A stretch of DNA of 64,000 bases from Pseudomonadota bacterium (lineage in GTDB: Bacteria; Desulfobacterota; Syntrophobacteria; Syntrophobacterales; Syntrophobacteraceae). The position numbers and the translations under genes were made by a program. Numbering within the stretch: position 1 is the first letter of the stretch; the number at the start of each line of letters is the position of its first letter. Of this stretch, positions 42,262 to 50,056 are shown one piece after another. The stretch spans positions 1 through 64,000 of the forward strand of contig JAEZHY010000039.1 in NCBI GenBank assembly GCA_023416335.1, read 5' to 3'. A model generated the notes under the pieces. That model saw nothing but the letters and a program-made list of their open reading frames with translations. It did not search any database and was not told the origin of the DNA.

Positions 42262-43049
42262 TTTTTCTCCTCCTTTGTCCGAGAGCAACACATGCGGCGG
42301 CGGGCACATCTTCCCGGTTGCAATCCTGCCTGCAAAAACGCCTCAAATACCGATTCCGGATCCCCACAACGAAATCGGGCCAAAGATGATATTGAAACTT
42401 TTCTTAAAGTCTAATGAAGCTAAGTACTCTCATTCCAAATTTACAGGGACAAACAGTCAATTTCCCCCATTGGCAGTTCGGGGGCTGTAATCCAAATGGA
42501 GACAAAGCTCCTGGGAAGGCTGGAAGATTTTGGGTATGTACTAGTCGCTCTCCAAAACCTTCTCAACTTCTCCTCTTGCGCTTCGTGCCCGAATTCGAGA
42601 ATCCAGGCTACCCGTCTAAATTTGCATTTACAAATCAACGCGGACTCACGATCCTCGTATTCACTGCTCACTGCTATTTTTGTTTGACCCTGTTCAAGAA
42701 AAGTGTAATCCTTTCAAAACCGGTCCTGCTTTTGGGGGACCGGGATCGAATTCAGGCCGCCCGCGTGTCGCTTCTTTTTCCCTGTAGAGGCCGCCAGACT
42801 CTCCCCGATCCAATCCGTTCATGGAATGCGGCTGAAATTTCGTGCCTGTTTCGATCTGTTCCTGTTCATTCCCATTTTCCGAATTCACCTGCTCGATTGT
42901 GTTACCGGCTGCATCGGCGCTCCTGCCCTAGCCTTACTGTGAGTGCCGACGCGCATACCCGAACTTGCAACAGGCATGTACCCGTTCCTGCCGGCGCCGC
43001 CGGCGGCACCCATTCCTTTTCTTGACCACGAAGATCATAGGAGGTTTTC
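42262..43049. other. Intergenic stretch, no gene supported
   Basis: Plus-strand frames at 42414-43025 and minus-strand frames are shadows without ribosome sites or protein pattern. The right end carries the AGGAGG site of the thioesterase gene. I see a GGCGCCGCCGGCGGCACC patch near 42993 that could fold but has no T-tract. Confidence 0.4.
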
Positions 43050-43451
43050 ATGTCGGCTTTCCATCCAGGGATGACCCGCGAACTTCAAGTCGTATCCACC
43101 CCCGAGGACTCCGCTCGCCGATTTTACCCCCATCTGCCCGACGTATTCGCCACTCCATGCCTCGGCGGACTCATGGAACGCGTCTCGGCGGAACTCATCA
43201 ACGAGCAGCTCAGCCCGGGCGAACAGTCCGTGGGAATCTCGATGGATCTCAAACACACTGCCGCCACCCCCCTGGGCATGACCATCCGTGTGAAGACCGA
43301 AGTAGTCGCAGTAGAGGGGAAAAAGCTCACCTTCAAGCTCGAAGCCTTCGATGAAGTGGAGAAGATCGGGGAGGCCGTCCACGAACGCTTCATCATTCAG
43401 GCGGATAAGTTCAACGCCAGGGTTATGCAGAAAGCAATGAAGAAGGGTTAG
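43050..43451 (+). CDS. FlK-like acyl-CoA thioesterase, hotdog fold
   Basis: 133 residues, AGGAGG before the ATG. VFATPCLGGLMERVSAELI and DLKHTAATPLGMTIRVKTEVVAV are the motifs of the fluoroacetyl-CoA thioesterase (FlK) family. Thr35, Glu43 and His69 would take the catalytic places. Members hydrolyse short acyl-CoA. The acyl-CoA synthetase gene begins 45 bases downstream on the same strand, so both act on acyl-CoA pools, possibly in opposite directions. Substrate is inferred to be a short acyl or acetyl analogue. Confidence 0.82.
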   Translation: MSAFHPGMTRELQVVSTPEDSARRFYPHLPDVFATPCLGGLMERVSAELINEQLSPGEQSVGISMDLKHTAATPLGMTIRVKTEVVAVEGKKLTFKLEAFDEVEKIGEAVHERFIIQADKFNARVMQKAMKKG

Positions 43452-43496
43452 ATAAACCCAGGCTTTAAGGGGGTTGTTTCCCCAGGGAGATGGCTC

Positions 43497-45503
43497 ATGA
43501 GTTCGAATCTCGAGTTTCTTTTCAAACCGTCGAGCATCGCCGTAATAGGTGCATCCGAAAATCCGGGCAAATACGGCCACGAAATTTTGAAAAACCTCGT
43601 GCAGGGCGGTTATCCGGGTACGCTCTATCCGATTAACCCGAAGGCTGAGAGCATTCTTGGCGTCAGCTGTTTCAAGAGCATCAGAGAGATCCCCGCGCAG
43701 GTCGATCTCGCCGTGGTAGTCATACCCGCACGGGTTGTGGCGGATGCCATACGGGAATGCGGCGAATGCGGAGTAAAAGGGGCGATCGTGATCTCCGGCG
43801 GCTTCAGCGAAGCCGGCCAGGAGGGGGCGGAGCTTCAGAAAAAGCTCGCCGAAGTTGCTGCCGAATACGGTGTCCGCGTGGTCGGCCCGAACTGCCAGGG
43901 GATAAACAATCCGTATCATCCAATGTGCGCCACCTGGCCGCTTCTAACCCGCAAGGGACGCGTTGCGGTAATCAGCCAAAGCGGAACGGTGGGAGCCGCA
44001 ATGCTGGACTGGTTCTCGGAAGAGGAACTCGGGGTTTCGGGATTTGCAGGGCTGGGCAACCGTGCGGATATAAACGAAGTGGATCTCATCGAGCATTACG
44101 AAGCCGATCCCAATACCAAGGTGATAGCCGCGTACATTGAAGGGATAAAAGATCCGGTCCGGTTCCAGAAAACGCTTCAGTCCATGACGAAGCCGCTGGT
44201 GATGCTCAAATCGGGGCGCACCCCGCGAGGGCGAATCGCCGCGGAATCGCATACGAAATCCCTTGCAGGAGCGGACGCGATCTATTCCTCGCTGCTCAAA
44301 CGCTATGGGATATGCCGGGCGGAAAGTTTCGAAGAGCTGTACGATTTTTCCAAGGCGTTCGCCTACCTTAAACCGCCTTCGGGAAACAGGATCGTTTTCA
44401 TTACCACCTCGGGTGGAGCCGCCATTCTGGCAACCGATGCCGCGGAAAGGGAGGGCATCGAAACTGCGCCGCTCCCCAAAGAACTTGCCGACTCGCTTCA
44501 AGGAATCGTCCCGGGGCATGCGATCCGGTCTAACCCGCTCGATCTGACCGGCGACGCCACTTCGCGGATGTTCAAGGAAGTAATCGACAGGGCACGGCCT
44601 TTCTATGACACCCTGGGGGTCATCTTCGGCGATCCCATCCCTGATGCCGCCGAAGCGGTCACGCCGGACGCAAACGAACTCCTGATCTTCCTTGGCGGTG
44701 CCGAAGTCGAAAGAACCGAGAAGCTGAAAATGCACCGCAAGGGAATTCCCGTCTTTCCGACTCCGGAGAGGGCTATTCGGGCGCTCGCTCAACTTATCCC
44801 GCCCGACAGGAAGGGCCAAAAAGCGGGGTTTACCCATCCGTCCGCAACCGGCCGGTCTCAGATGGCTCCCTACGAGAGTTTTGAGTTTCTCGAGTCCAAA
44901 GGGTTCGACTGCATCCTGACCCGCGCGGCCGACAGCCCCGGAAAAGCGGTCCACCTGGCCCATCGCATGGGTTTCCCGGTCGCTCTGAAGGTCAATTCGC
45001 CGGATGTTCTGCACAAATCCGACTGCGGAGGGGTTCGGCTGAATATCCAGACGGCTCAGCAGTTGCGAGCGGCTTACGTGCAGATGATGAAGGATGTCCG
45101 GAAAAGCTTTCCCGAGGCGCGGATTCCCGGTGGGGTAATAAGTGCGATGGCCGCGCCCGGGCTTGAACTCCTGCTCGGGATGAACCGTGATCTGCAGTTC
45201 GGTCCGGTGATCATGTTCGGTCTCGGAGGAGTGACAGTTGAATTGCTCCGCGACGTCTCGATGCGCCTGCTCCCGCTAACGCGAGCCGATGCCGCCGCCA
45301 TGCTCGGAGAGATCCGGGGTGCGGCACTGCTGAAAGGATTCCGGGGGCAGCCGGCAATCGATGAAAGTGCTGTCGTGGATGGCCTGCTTCGCCTGGCTGC
45401 AATTGCAGAGGAGCATCCCGAGATCGTCGAAATCGACTTGAACCCGGTGATTGCATATCCCGAGGGCATGCTGGTTGTAGATGCGAGGATTATCAAAGAG
45501 TAG
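43497..45503 (+). CDS. Acyl-CoA synthetase, ADP-forming (fused alpha-beta)
   Basis: 668 residues. The CoA-binding domain (1-~130, SSIAVIGASENPGKYGHEILKNL) is followed by a succinyl-CoA-ligase-like alpha domain with AAESHTKSLAGADAIYSSLLKRYG, whose His252 should carry the phosphate. The ATP-grasp beta part (from about 455) has PVALKVNSPDVLHKSDCGGVRLNI and FGPVIMFGLGGVTVELLRDV. The enzyme turns acyl-CoA, ADP and phosphate into acid, CoA and ATP, a substrate-level energy step typical of fermentative and syntrophic anaerobes. The linker near 430-455 (PPDRKGQKAGFTHPSATGRS) joins the two halves. It follows the thioesterase in one operon. Confidence 0.93.
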   Translation: MSSNLEFLFKPSSIAVIGASENPGKYGHEILKNLVQGGYPGTLYPINPKAESILGVSCFKSIREIPAQVDLAVVVIPARVVADAIRECGECGVKGAIVISGGFSEAGQEGAELQKKLAEVAAEYGVRVVGPNCQGINNPYHPMCATWPLLTRKGRVAVISQSGTVGAAMLDWFSEEELGVSGFAGLGNRADINEVDLIEHYEADPNTKVIAAYIEGIKDPVRFQKTLQSMTKPLVMLKSGRTPRGRIAAESHTKSLAGADAIYSSLLKRYGICRAESFEELYDFSKAFAYLKPPSGNRIVFITTSGGAAILATDAAEREGIETAPLPKELADSLQGIVPGHAIRSNPLDLTGDATSRMFKEVIDRARPFYDTLGVIFGDPIPDAAEAVTPDANELLIFLGGAEVERTEKLKMHRKGIPVFPTPERAIRALAQLIPPDRKGQKAGFTHPSATGRSQMAPYESFEFLESKGFDCILTRAADSPGKAVHLAHRMGFPVALKVNSPDVLHKSDCGGVRLNIQTAQQLRAAYVQMMKDVRKSFPEARIPGGVISAMAAPGLELLLGMNRDLQFGPVIMFGLGGVTVELLRDVSMRLLPLTRADAAAMLGEIRGAALLKGFRGQPAIDESAVVDGLLRLAAIAEEHPEIVEIDLNPVIAYPEGMLVVDARIIKE

Positions 45504-45580
45504 CGGTAGAACGGTGGGTACGACAAGGCCCATATCGTTGCTTCAAGCCGTCAGCAACCCAGGGCCGGTTTTTAAGTTAC

Positions 45581-45643
45581 GGCGCGGTTTCCTGACCGCG
45601 TCGGCTCCAGTTGAAAGCGGCGGCACGGTCAGGAAACCGTGCC
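45581..45643. repeat. Inverted pair of family B hairpins
   Basis: GGCGCGGT / ACCGCG(T)C at 45581 and GGCACGGT / ACCGTGCC at 45622-45643 face each other over about 20 bp. No gene lies here; the pair sits between the acyl-CoA synthetase and vapC. Confidence 0.75.
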
Positions 45644-45774
45644 GCAACTTGTCAATGATGCTGCAATTATGAAATCATACCAGCATGCCGCGGCCGCCCC
45701 GATGATTTGGGCACAGCTTGTTCCGGCCGGGCTCTCAGCGGATTGGCGGGAAGCAATGCTGTTGCGTTTTTGCC

Positions 45775-46173
45775 TCAGCATGGCAAGTATGCAGCTTCGA
45801 TATCAGTTTGTGAGAAATCGCTTCCTTTGAAAAGAAGGGGTTCGCCGGCAAGCTTTGCAAGGGCATATGAACAACAGTCTCCGATATTGAGTCCCGCAGG
45901 ATGCCGCCCCTTGCCATACTTTCTCCATGCGGTCCGCGCAATTTCGATTTGTTCGGCGGTCAGCGGCACGATTTCTATTCCTGCCCTATGAAGCAGAAGA
46001 TCCAACTCACGTCCGCCGGACTCACCTTTTCTTGCCTCTATCACTATCCCTGCCTCAAGGGCGCTGAATGCGCTGACAAGCCTGTTGGGGTCTTCGTCTA
46101 TTACCGGGACAAAGACCTCGGCTTCCGGTTCTCCCAGAAGAATAGCGACCAAGGCGGAAGAATCGATGACCAT
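45775..46173 (-). CDS. vapC: VapC-type PIN-domain toxin
   Basis: 132 residues. MVIDSSALVAILLGEPEAEVF holds the first catalytic Asp (Asp4). ALEAGIVIEARKG holds the acidic Glu, and LNIGDCCSYALAKLAGEPLLFKGSDFSQTDI holds the last acids (GDCCSYALA, then FSQTD). PIN toxins cut tRNA or rRNA. The start overlaps the antitoxin stop by one base (TAATG), the usual coupling. Confidence 0.93.
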   Translation of the reverse strand: MVIDSSALVAILLGEPEAEVFVPVIDEDPNRLVSAFSALEAGIVIEARKGESGGRELDLLLHRAGIEIVPLTAEQIEIARTAWRKYGKGRHPAGLNIGDCCSYALAKLAGEPLLFKGSDFSQTDIEAAYLPC

Positions 46174-46427
46174 TATCGAGGGAGTCCCCTTTCATCATAG
46201 TCGAGAATTTCGTCCGCACTGCGTTTGTCCACATCCGGCAGTGCACTGCATCTACGGGATATCTCAAGGATTTCTTCAGCAACGCTGTTGGCGGTCCGGC
46301 GTCCTTTTAGACGTTGGAGACGCTCCTCAAGGGCGCGGATGATCGCTTCCGTGAGGCTCTCCCCGGTTTCGGCCGCGACTTGGCGGGCAAGCTTTTCAGC
46401 CAGCGGATTCCTGATGCTCAATGCCAT
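46173..46427 (-). CDS. vapB: VapB-type antitoxin
   Basis: 84 residues from the ATG at 46427 with GAGGAGTATC upstream. MALSIRNPLAEKLARQVAAETGESLTEAIIRALEERLQRL is the PSK/Rv0623-like antitoxin fold. The C-terminal half (SRRCSALPDVDKRSADEILDYDERGLPR) carries the PIN-binding pattern DEILDYDERGLP seen in many VapB proteins. It represses the operon and blocks VapC. Confidence 0.92.
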   Translation of the reverse strand: MALSIRNPLAEKLARQVAAETGESLTEAIIRALEERLQRLKGRRTANSVAEEILEISRRCSALPDVDKRSADEILDYDERGLPR

Positions 46428-46695
46428 ACGATACTCCTCGCGTGTATTGAATATGCCATAAAGTATATACACGGTTGGGGGGCGACTCAAGATGAAAAAT
46501 CGCAATTGCCGTTACCGACCGGGAGCGCTTCAAGACCCTCGGAAACGGCATAGTGCCGGCCGGGCAACCCCGACTCGTTTCGGGATGCCCTTCTTCTTGT
46601 AATTAGACCGATAATGATTACTCTCCTTTTTACATATATACGGAACGATGGGGTAATGTGTGTAGGTAGGACAAAATTATGCAAGGGGGCGGAAA

Positions 46696-46836
46696 ATGGA
46701 AGACTTACCCGGCCGACATGCATGCACATGTGAGGGCAAGGAGTACGCCCACCAGGAAAAGGTGTGCCAGTCCTCGGCATGTTTTATCTGCAAGAACGGA
46801 AAATGGGAGATGGATAATAAGGTGTTTATCCTTTAA
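46696..46836 (+). CDS. Cys-rich small protein, 46 residues
   Basis: A short gene with a strong ribosome site (AAGGGGGCGGA) two bases ahead of the ATG. The product MEDLPGRHACTCEGKEYAHQ continues EKVCQSSACFICKNGKWEMDNKVFIL. Five Cys in CxC, C, CxxC spacing suggest a small zinc or iron site, or a redox or metallothionein-like fold. A hairpin terminator follows at 46867. It is isolated and of unknown function. Confidence 0.6.
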   Translation: MEDLPGRHACTCEGKEYAHQEKVCQSSACFICKNGKWEMDNKVFIL

Positions 46837-46866
46837 TTTTCTCGCGAAAACAAACCAGGGTCACTG

Positions 46867-46897
46867 AGCCGGAAGTCGGAGGGATTTCCGGCTTCTT
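46867..46897 (+). terminator. Hairpin terminator after the Cys-rich small gene
   Basis: AGCCGGAA (46867-46874) pairs with TTCCGGCT (46886-46893), then TCTTT. It lies 30 bases after the stop at 46836 and supports that gene being real. Confidence 0.7.
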
Positions 46898-47118
46898 TAT
46901 GTCCGGTCCACGTAAAAACTCTCCTTTGTGTTTCCGCGCAAGATTCTGAGATATCTGTGTATTATTATCTCGTAATCCCTGTCTCTTGTCCTCACTTCGA
47001 TCCAGAGGGCAGACCTCTTGTGAACATACTTGATCGCGTTTTTCAGAAGATTCCGGAACACCGTCTTCCCGGCTTCAAAACTACCTGCATCTTCGGGAAC
47101 TATCCCGGAGACTTCCAA
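46897..47118 (-). pseudogene. Fragment resembling a histidine-kinase ATPase N-box, in frame with the upstream HTH gene
   Basis: The frame of the HTH gene (47152-47433) ends in TAA and then continues open to 46897. The continuation reads AGKTVFRNLLKNAIKYVHKRSALWIEVRTRDRDYEIII. FRNLLKNAIKYV looks like the N-box that binds ATP in GHKL kinases. No start with a ribosome site is seen, so this is a likely remnant; the kinase match is weak. Confidence 0.3.
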
Positions 47119-47151
47119 TATTCTCCATCCGCCTTGCCTGTGGTATGCCGA

Positions 47152-47433
47152 TTAAATCGAGAAACGTCCGGCTTGCTCGAACCAGGCATGCGAACGCATG
47201 TTCCTTACCGTTTCGATAGATTCGGGACCGCTGTCGTTATACTCAGCGATTATTCTGTATACGCTTGATTCCGAGAGGCCGGTGTGTTTAGCAATTTCGG
47301 AAATCGGTCTCGGGTCGATCAATACATTGTAAATGACAAGCCACTTCTGAAACTTGAGGAAGCCTGCCGACATCTGCATTTTCATCTTGATTTCATCGAC
47401 CGAAAGATGACCTGCGATAGTTGCTCCGCTCAT
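47152..47433 (-). CDS. Helix-turn-helix protein, transposase-N-terminus-like
   Basis: 93 residues from the ATG at 47433, with GGAGGGGAAA upstream, instead of 47484. A helical lead (VDEIKMKMQMSAGFLKFQKWLVIYNVLIDPRPISEIAKHTGLSESSVYRIIAEYNDSG) holds one helix-turn-helix like those at the N-terminus of IS630-type transposases. The end (ETVRNMRSHAWFEQAGRFSI) is short. It may be a small regulator or a cut transposase; no catalytic DDE part was found in any frame nearby. Confidence 0.55.
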   Translation of the reverse strand: MSGATIAGHLSVDEIKMKMQMSAGFLKFQKWLVIYNVLIDPRPISEIAKHTGLSESSVYRIIAEYNDSGPESIETVRNMRSHAWFEQAGRFSI

Positions 47434-47603
47434 TTTCCCCTCCAGATAATCATTTGGTACACTGTGACTTTCCTCTGGCAGCATCTATACTTTAAAAGGC
47501 CGGAAAAGATAAATAAGGTGATTCCCGTATAAAGGGAAAAATTGATGGTATTTTCCTTATCAAGGTCACGCAGGATTCGGGAAGGGCAAAGATACGGGCC
47601 CGA

Positions 47604-48014
47604 CTATGAGTTTCCGGCTCCGTCGCACAGATTCAGGTTTTTCCCTTTCAGAGCAAAAGTAGTTTTGACTACATTGACAATTTCCTCGCTCTTCGCCACC
47701 CCTTTTGTGAAGAAGTGGCTCGCTCCGCTCTGGAATGCCGCCTCCCGATATTCAGGAATATCATAGCTGGTAAGTATGACCACATCGACATCGGAATTGG
47801 ACTTCTTTATCTGCTTTGTCAGCTCGAGGCCGTTTCGGCCCGGCAATTTAATATCCATAAAGACGAGGTCCGGTTCCATTTTATCCAGAGCCGCCATAAC
47901 TTCTTCTTCATTGGAGGCTTCCTCGATCGCAATCCCGGGGAACCTCAGTGTAAGCATATCCTTGAGGGATTGCCGGAAAGTGGAATTATCCTCAACAATT
48001 AAAACAAAGCACAT
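47604..48014 (-). CDS. Single-domain response regulator
   Basis: 136 residues from the ATG at 48014 (GGGGGAAAA upstream). CFVLIVEDNSTFRQSLKDML has the acidic pocket, DLVFMDIKLPG the phosphorylated Asp54, and VVILTSYDIPEYREAAFQSGASHFFTKG the switch Thr and Lys. The last 25 residues are not a DNA-binding domain. It is divergent from the NarL-type regulator at 48343, and the two may share a signal or a promoter region. Confidence 0.9.
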   Translation of the reverse strand: MCFVLIVEDNSTFRQSLKDMLTLRFPGIAIEEASNEEEVMAALDKMEPDLVFMDIKLPGRNGLELTKQIKKSNSDVDVVILTSYDIPEYREAAFQSGASHFFTKGVAKSEEIVNVVKTTFALKGKNLNLCDGAGNS

Positions 48015-48151
48015 TTTTCCCCCGACTGGCATCTTGCATTTTGAAATAATAGAAATAACTTACTGAAACCCCGGCTATAGAGGCGTTCAACATTCATCAT
48101 CTTCGAGCAAGAGCCAAAAGACGTAAATGGGTTGTTCACAGTAATCAAAAC

Positions 48152-48196
48152 GGGGTAAACACGGTATTTTCTTCGAAGGGGTAAACACGCTATTTT
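48152..48196. promoter_or_regulatory. Direct repeat pair in the divergent regulator spacer
   Basis: GGGGTAAACACGGTATTTT (48152-48170) and GGGGTAAACACGCTATTTT (48178-48196) match at 18 of 19 bases with a 26-bp period. They lie between two divergent response-regulator genes, as expected of activator sites, although a repeat-element origin is possible. No matching gene is present. Confidence 0.55.
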
Positions 48197-48342
48197 TGCG
48201 CCAAAAGGGACAGGGGCTGATGCCTGCAGCAGAAATCGCTACCACCTTTGGATGAATTTAATATATTAATGTTCAGCAGTTATATCTGTATCCACGGCAT
48301 GTTCGGTTTTGGTATTTTCCCAATCTCATGAAGGTTTGACAA

Positions 48343-48999
48343 ATGGGAGAGAAAAAAAGAGTTGTTATCGCCGAAGACCACACGATCCTGAGAGAAGGAT
48401 TGCGCATGCTCCTGTCCTCCAACCCGGAACTCGAAGTGGTTGCAGAGGCGCAGGATGGCCTTGAGGCCATCCGAGCAGCCGAAACCCACAAGCCGGACCT
48501 TGTTCTGATGGATCTCTCGATGCCGAGAATGAACGGAATGGGAGCCATACAGGAAATCAAGAAGCAGGTTCCTGCGACAAAAATCCTCGTACTCACGGTT
48601 CACAAAACCGAAGAGTACATCCTGACTACCTTGAAAGCAGGAGCCGACGGCTACATACTCAAGGATGCAACTCACAGCGAACTCATGCTGGCAATAGAAA
48701 ACATTTTTTCCGGGAAGAGCTATCTCAGCCCCGGAATTTCGGAAAAGGTGATAGAGGGATACCTCGAAGGGAGAAAGACCATCAAGTCTTCCACATCCTG
48801 GGATACCCTCACGCAACGGGAACGCGAGATCCTGAAAATGATAGCCGAGGGATATAAGAACAAGGATATCGCCGACTACCTCTGCATCAGTGCAAAGACG
48901 GTCGAAAAGCACCGCGCCAATCTTATGAAAAAACTCGATCTCCACAGTGCTTCCTCGCTGACTGCATTCGCGATGGAAAAAGGCCTGATCACCAAGTAA
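48343..48999 (+). CDS. NarL/FixJ-family response regulator (LuxR-type DNA-binding)
   Basis: 218 residues. The receiver has VVIAEDHTILREGL, LVLMDLSMPRMNGM with phosphorylated Asp57, VLTVHKTEEYI and GYILKDATHSELM. The C-terminal LuxR helix-turn-helix reads LTQREREILKMIAEGYKNKDIADYLCISAKTVEKHRANLMKKL. It should be activated by a NarX-type kinase; a kinase of exactly that build lies at 59011, 10 kb away, and could be the partner (inference). It is monocistronic behind the direct repeats. Confidence 0.93.
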   Translation: MGEKKRVVIAEDHTILREGLRMLLSSNPELEVVAEAQDGLEAIRAAETHKPDLVLMDLSMPRMNGMGAIQEIKKQVPATKILVLTVHKTEEYILTTLKAGADGYILKDATHSELMLAIENIFSGKSYLSPGISEKVIEGYLEGRKTIKSSTSWDTLTQREREILKMIAEGYKNKDIADYLCISAKTVEKHRANLMKKLDLHSASSLTAFAMEKGLITK

Positions 49000-49462
49000 A
49001 ATCTCAAAGCCTGCGTACTCACCGGGGGACGCAAATGTCCCCCATATACTTTTTCCAAAATAACATTAGACAAATTCCACTTCCGGCTTGAGACCCGTTG
49101 AGCTTGGTGCGTGTAGTTACGTCCTTTTTGAACGGGTTCGGCGAGACGGCAGAGTACGAGATCTCCCAAGCTCCGGGACTGTTGCCCAAATCATCGCGGC
49201 AGCCTCGAATGACCCGCAGGCCCAACCTCGCCATTCCGGCCTTTCTCTTCGATCAGGACAGTTTCACACCGGCAACCAGGCTTCCCGGGCAAAGTGATCG
49301 TGAATTCAAGACCTCAAAAACTGGATCCCGGCTCAAAAGCAGCGCCGGGATGACGGGATTGCGCGGCGCAGGGTGGGCACGGCAACACCCCTGATGCCCG
49401 CTTCCAGGCTTACAGTTTATTTTGCGGCAATGGGCAGGCGGATGGGCTTGGATGTTTGACAA
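49000..49462. other. Spacer with a MITE-like copy
   Basis: Between the NarL regulator and metW. Only family A repeat DNA (49230-49354) and its flank (GCCCAAATCATCGCGGCAGC near 49185) are recognised. No gene is supported. Confidence 0.5.
49230..49354. repeat. MITE-like element, family A
   Basis: 125 bp in the same orientation as the copy at 13941-14066. It starts G(C)CATTCCGGC, shares TTCGATCAGGACA and TTCACACCGG, and ends GCCGGGATGAC. Further end fragments are at 18636-18658 and about 58549-58580. Confidence 0.75.
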
Positions 49463-50056
49463 CTACCGCCGTGAAACGAGAAATATCCCCGTTTGAGCCA
49501 GAAGGTTGGGCAGATGATGCACCACTCGGCGCTCGTTAAGAAAGAAAGCCTTTTCTATTGTTATCCTCTTTTCGGAGCAATAGCGGATGAAATCCGAAAT
49601 GCTGAGAAAATGCAGGTTCGGGGTTTCATACCAGTGGTAGGGGAGTGAAGGCGTGACGGGCGTTCTGCCGCGAAGAAAGAGTTGAAGCCTGGCATTGATG
49701 AAAGCGAAATTCGGAAAGCCCACGACCACTTTTTCCCCCACGCGCAGAGAGTCCTCGAGCACGGGTTCGAGGTGCCTCACCTGCTGGAGCGTCTGGTTGA
49801 GCATGACGTAATCGAAGGACCCGTCCATGTAGTCGGAAAGGCCGGTATCCAGGTCGCCGTGGATGACGTTCAAGCCTTTCGCGACGCACCTGTAAATCGC
49901 CTGCTCGTCCAGTTCGATTCCCTGCCCGCGCACTCCTTTGTCGCGGATGAGGGCATAGAGAAGGTCGCCGTCGCCGCATCCCAGGTCGAGTACTGAAGAC
50001 TTCGGGGGGATCAGATCGACTATGATTTTATGATCGAGCCTGGCATCAGAGTTCAT
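49463..50056 (-). CDS. metW: MetW-family methyltransferase-like protein
   Basis: 197 residues. HKIIVDLIPPKSSVLDLGCGDGDLLYAL is the SAM-binding motif I, and MDGSFDYVMLNQTLQQVRHLEPVLED and ALRVGEKVVVGFPNFAFINARLQLFLRGRTPVT are the MetW signatures. MetW associates with MetX and modulates homoserine acylation. Its start overlaps the end of metX by 11 bases, so it is coupled to it. It is the last gene of the unit regulator-cysK-metX-metW. Confidence 0.95.
   Translation of the reverse strand: MNSDARLDHKIIVDLIPPKSSVLDLGCGDGDLLYALIRDKGVRGQGIELDEQAIYRCVAKGLNVIHGDLDTGLSDYMDGSFDYVMLNQTLQQVRHLEPVLEDSLRVGEKVVVGFPNFAFINARLQLFLRGRTPVTPSLPYHWYETPNLHFLSISDFIRYCSEKRITIEKAFFLNERRVVHHLPNLLAQTGIFLVSRR

Noticed and set aside
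42414..43025. 203-residue plus-strand frame before the thioesterase
   Set aside because: Composition is Ser/Arg/Cys-rich as in shadow frames, and the real gene has its own AGGAGG site later.
43944..45014. 356-residue frame antisense to the acyl-CoA synthetase
   Set aside because: Covered by a clear gene on the other strand with complete motifs.
47152..47433. Complete insertion sequence
   Set aside because: Only a helix-turn-helix is present; no DDE catalytic part or terminal repeats were found.
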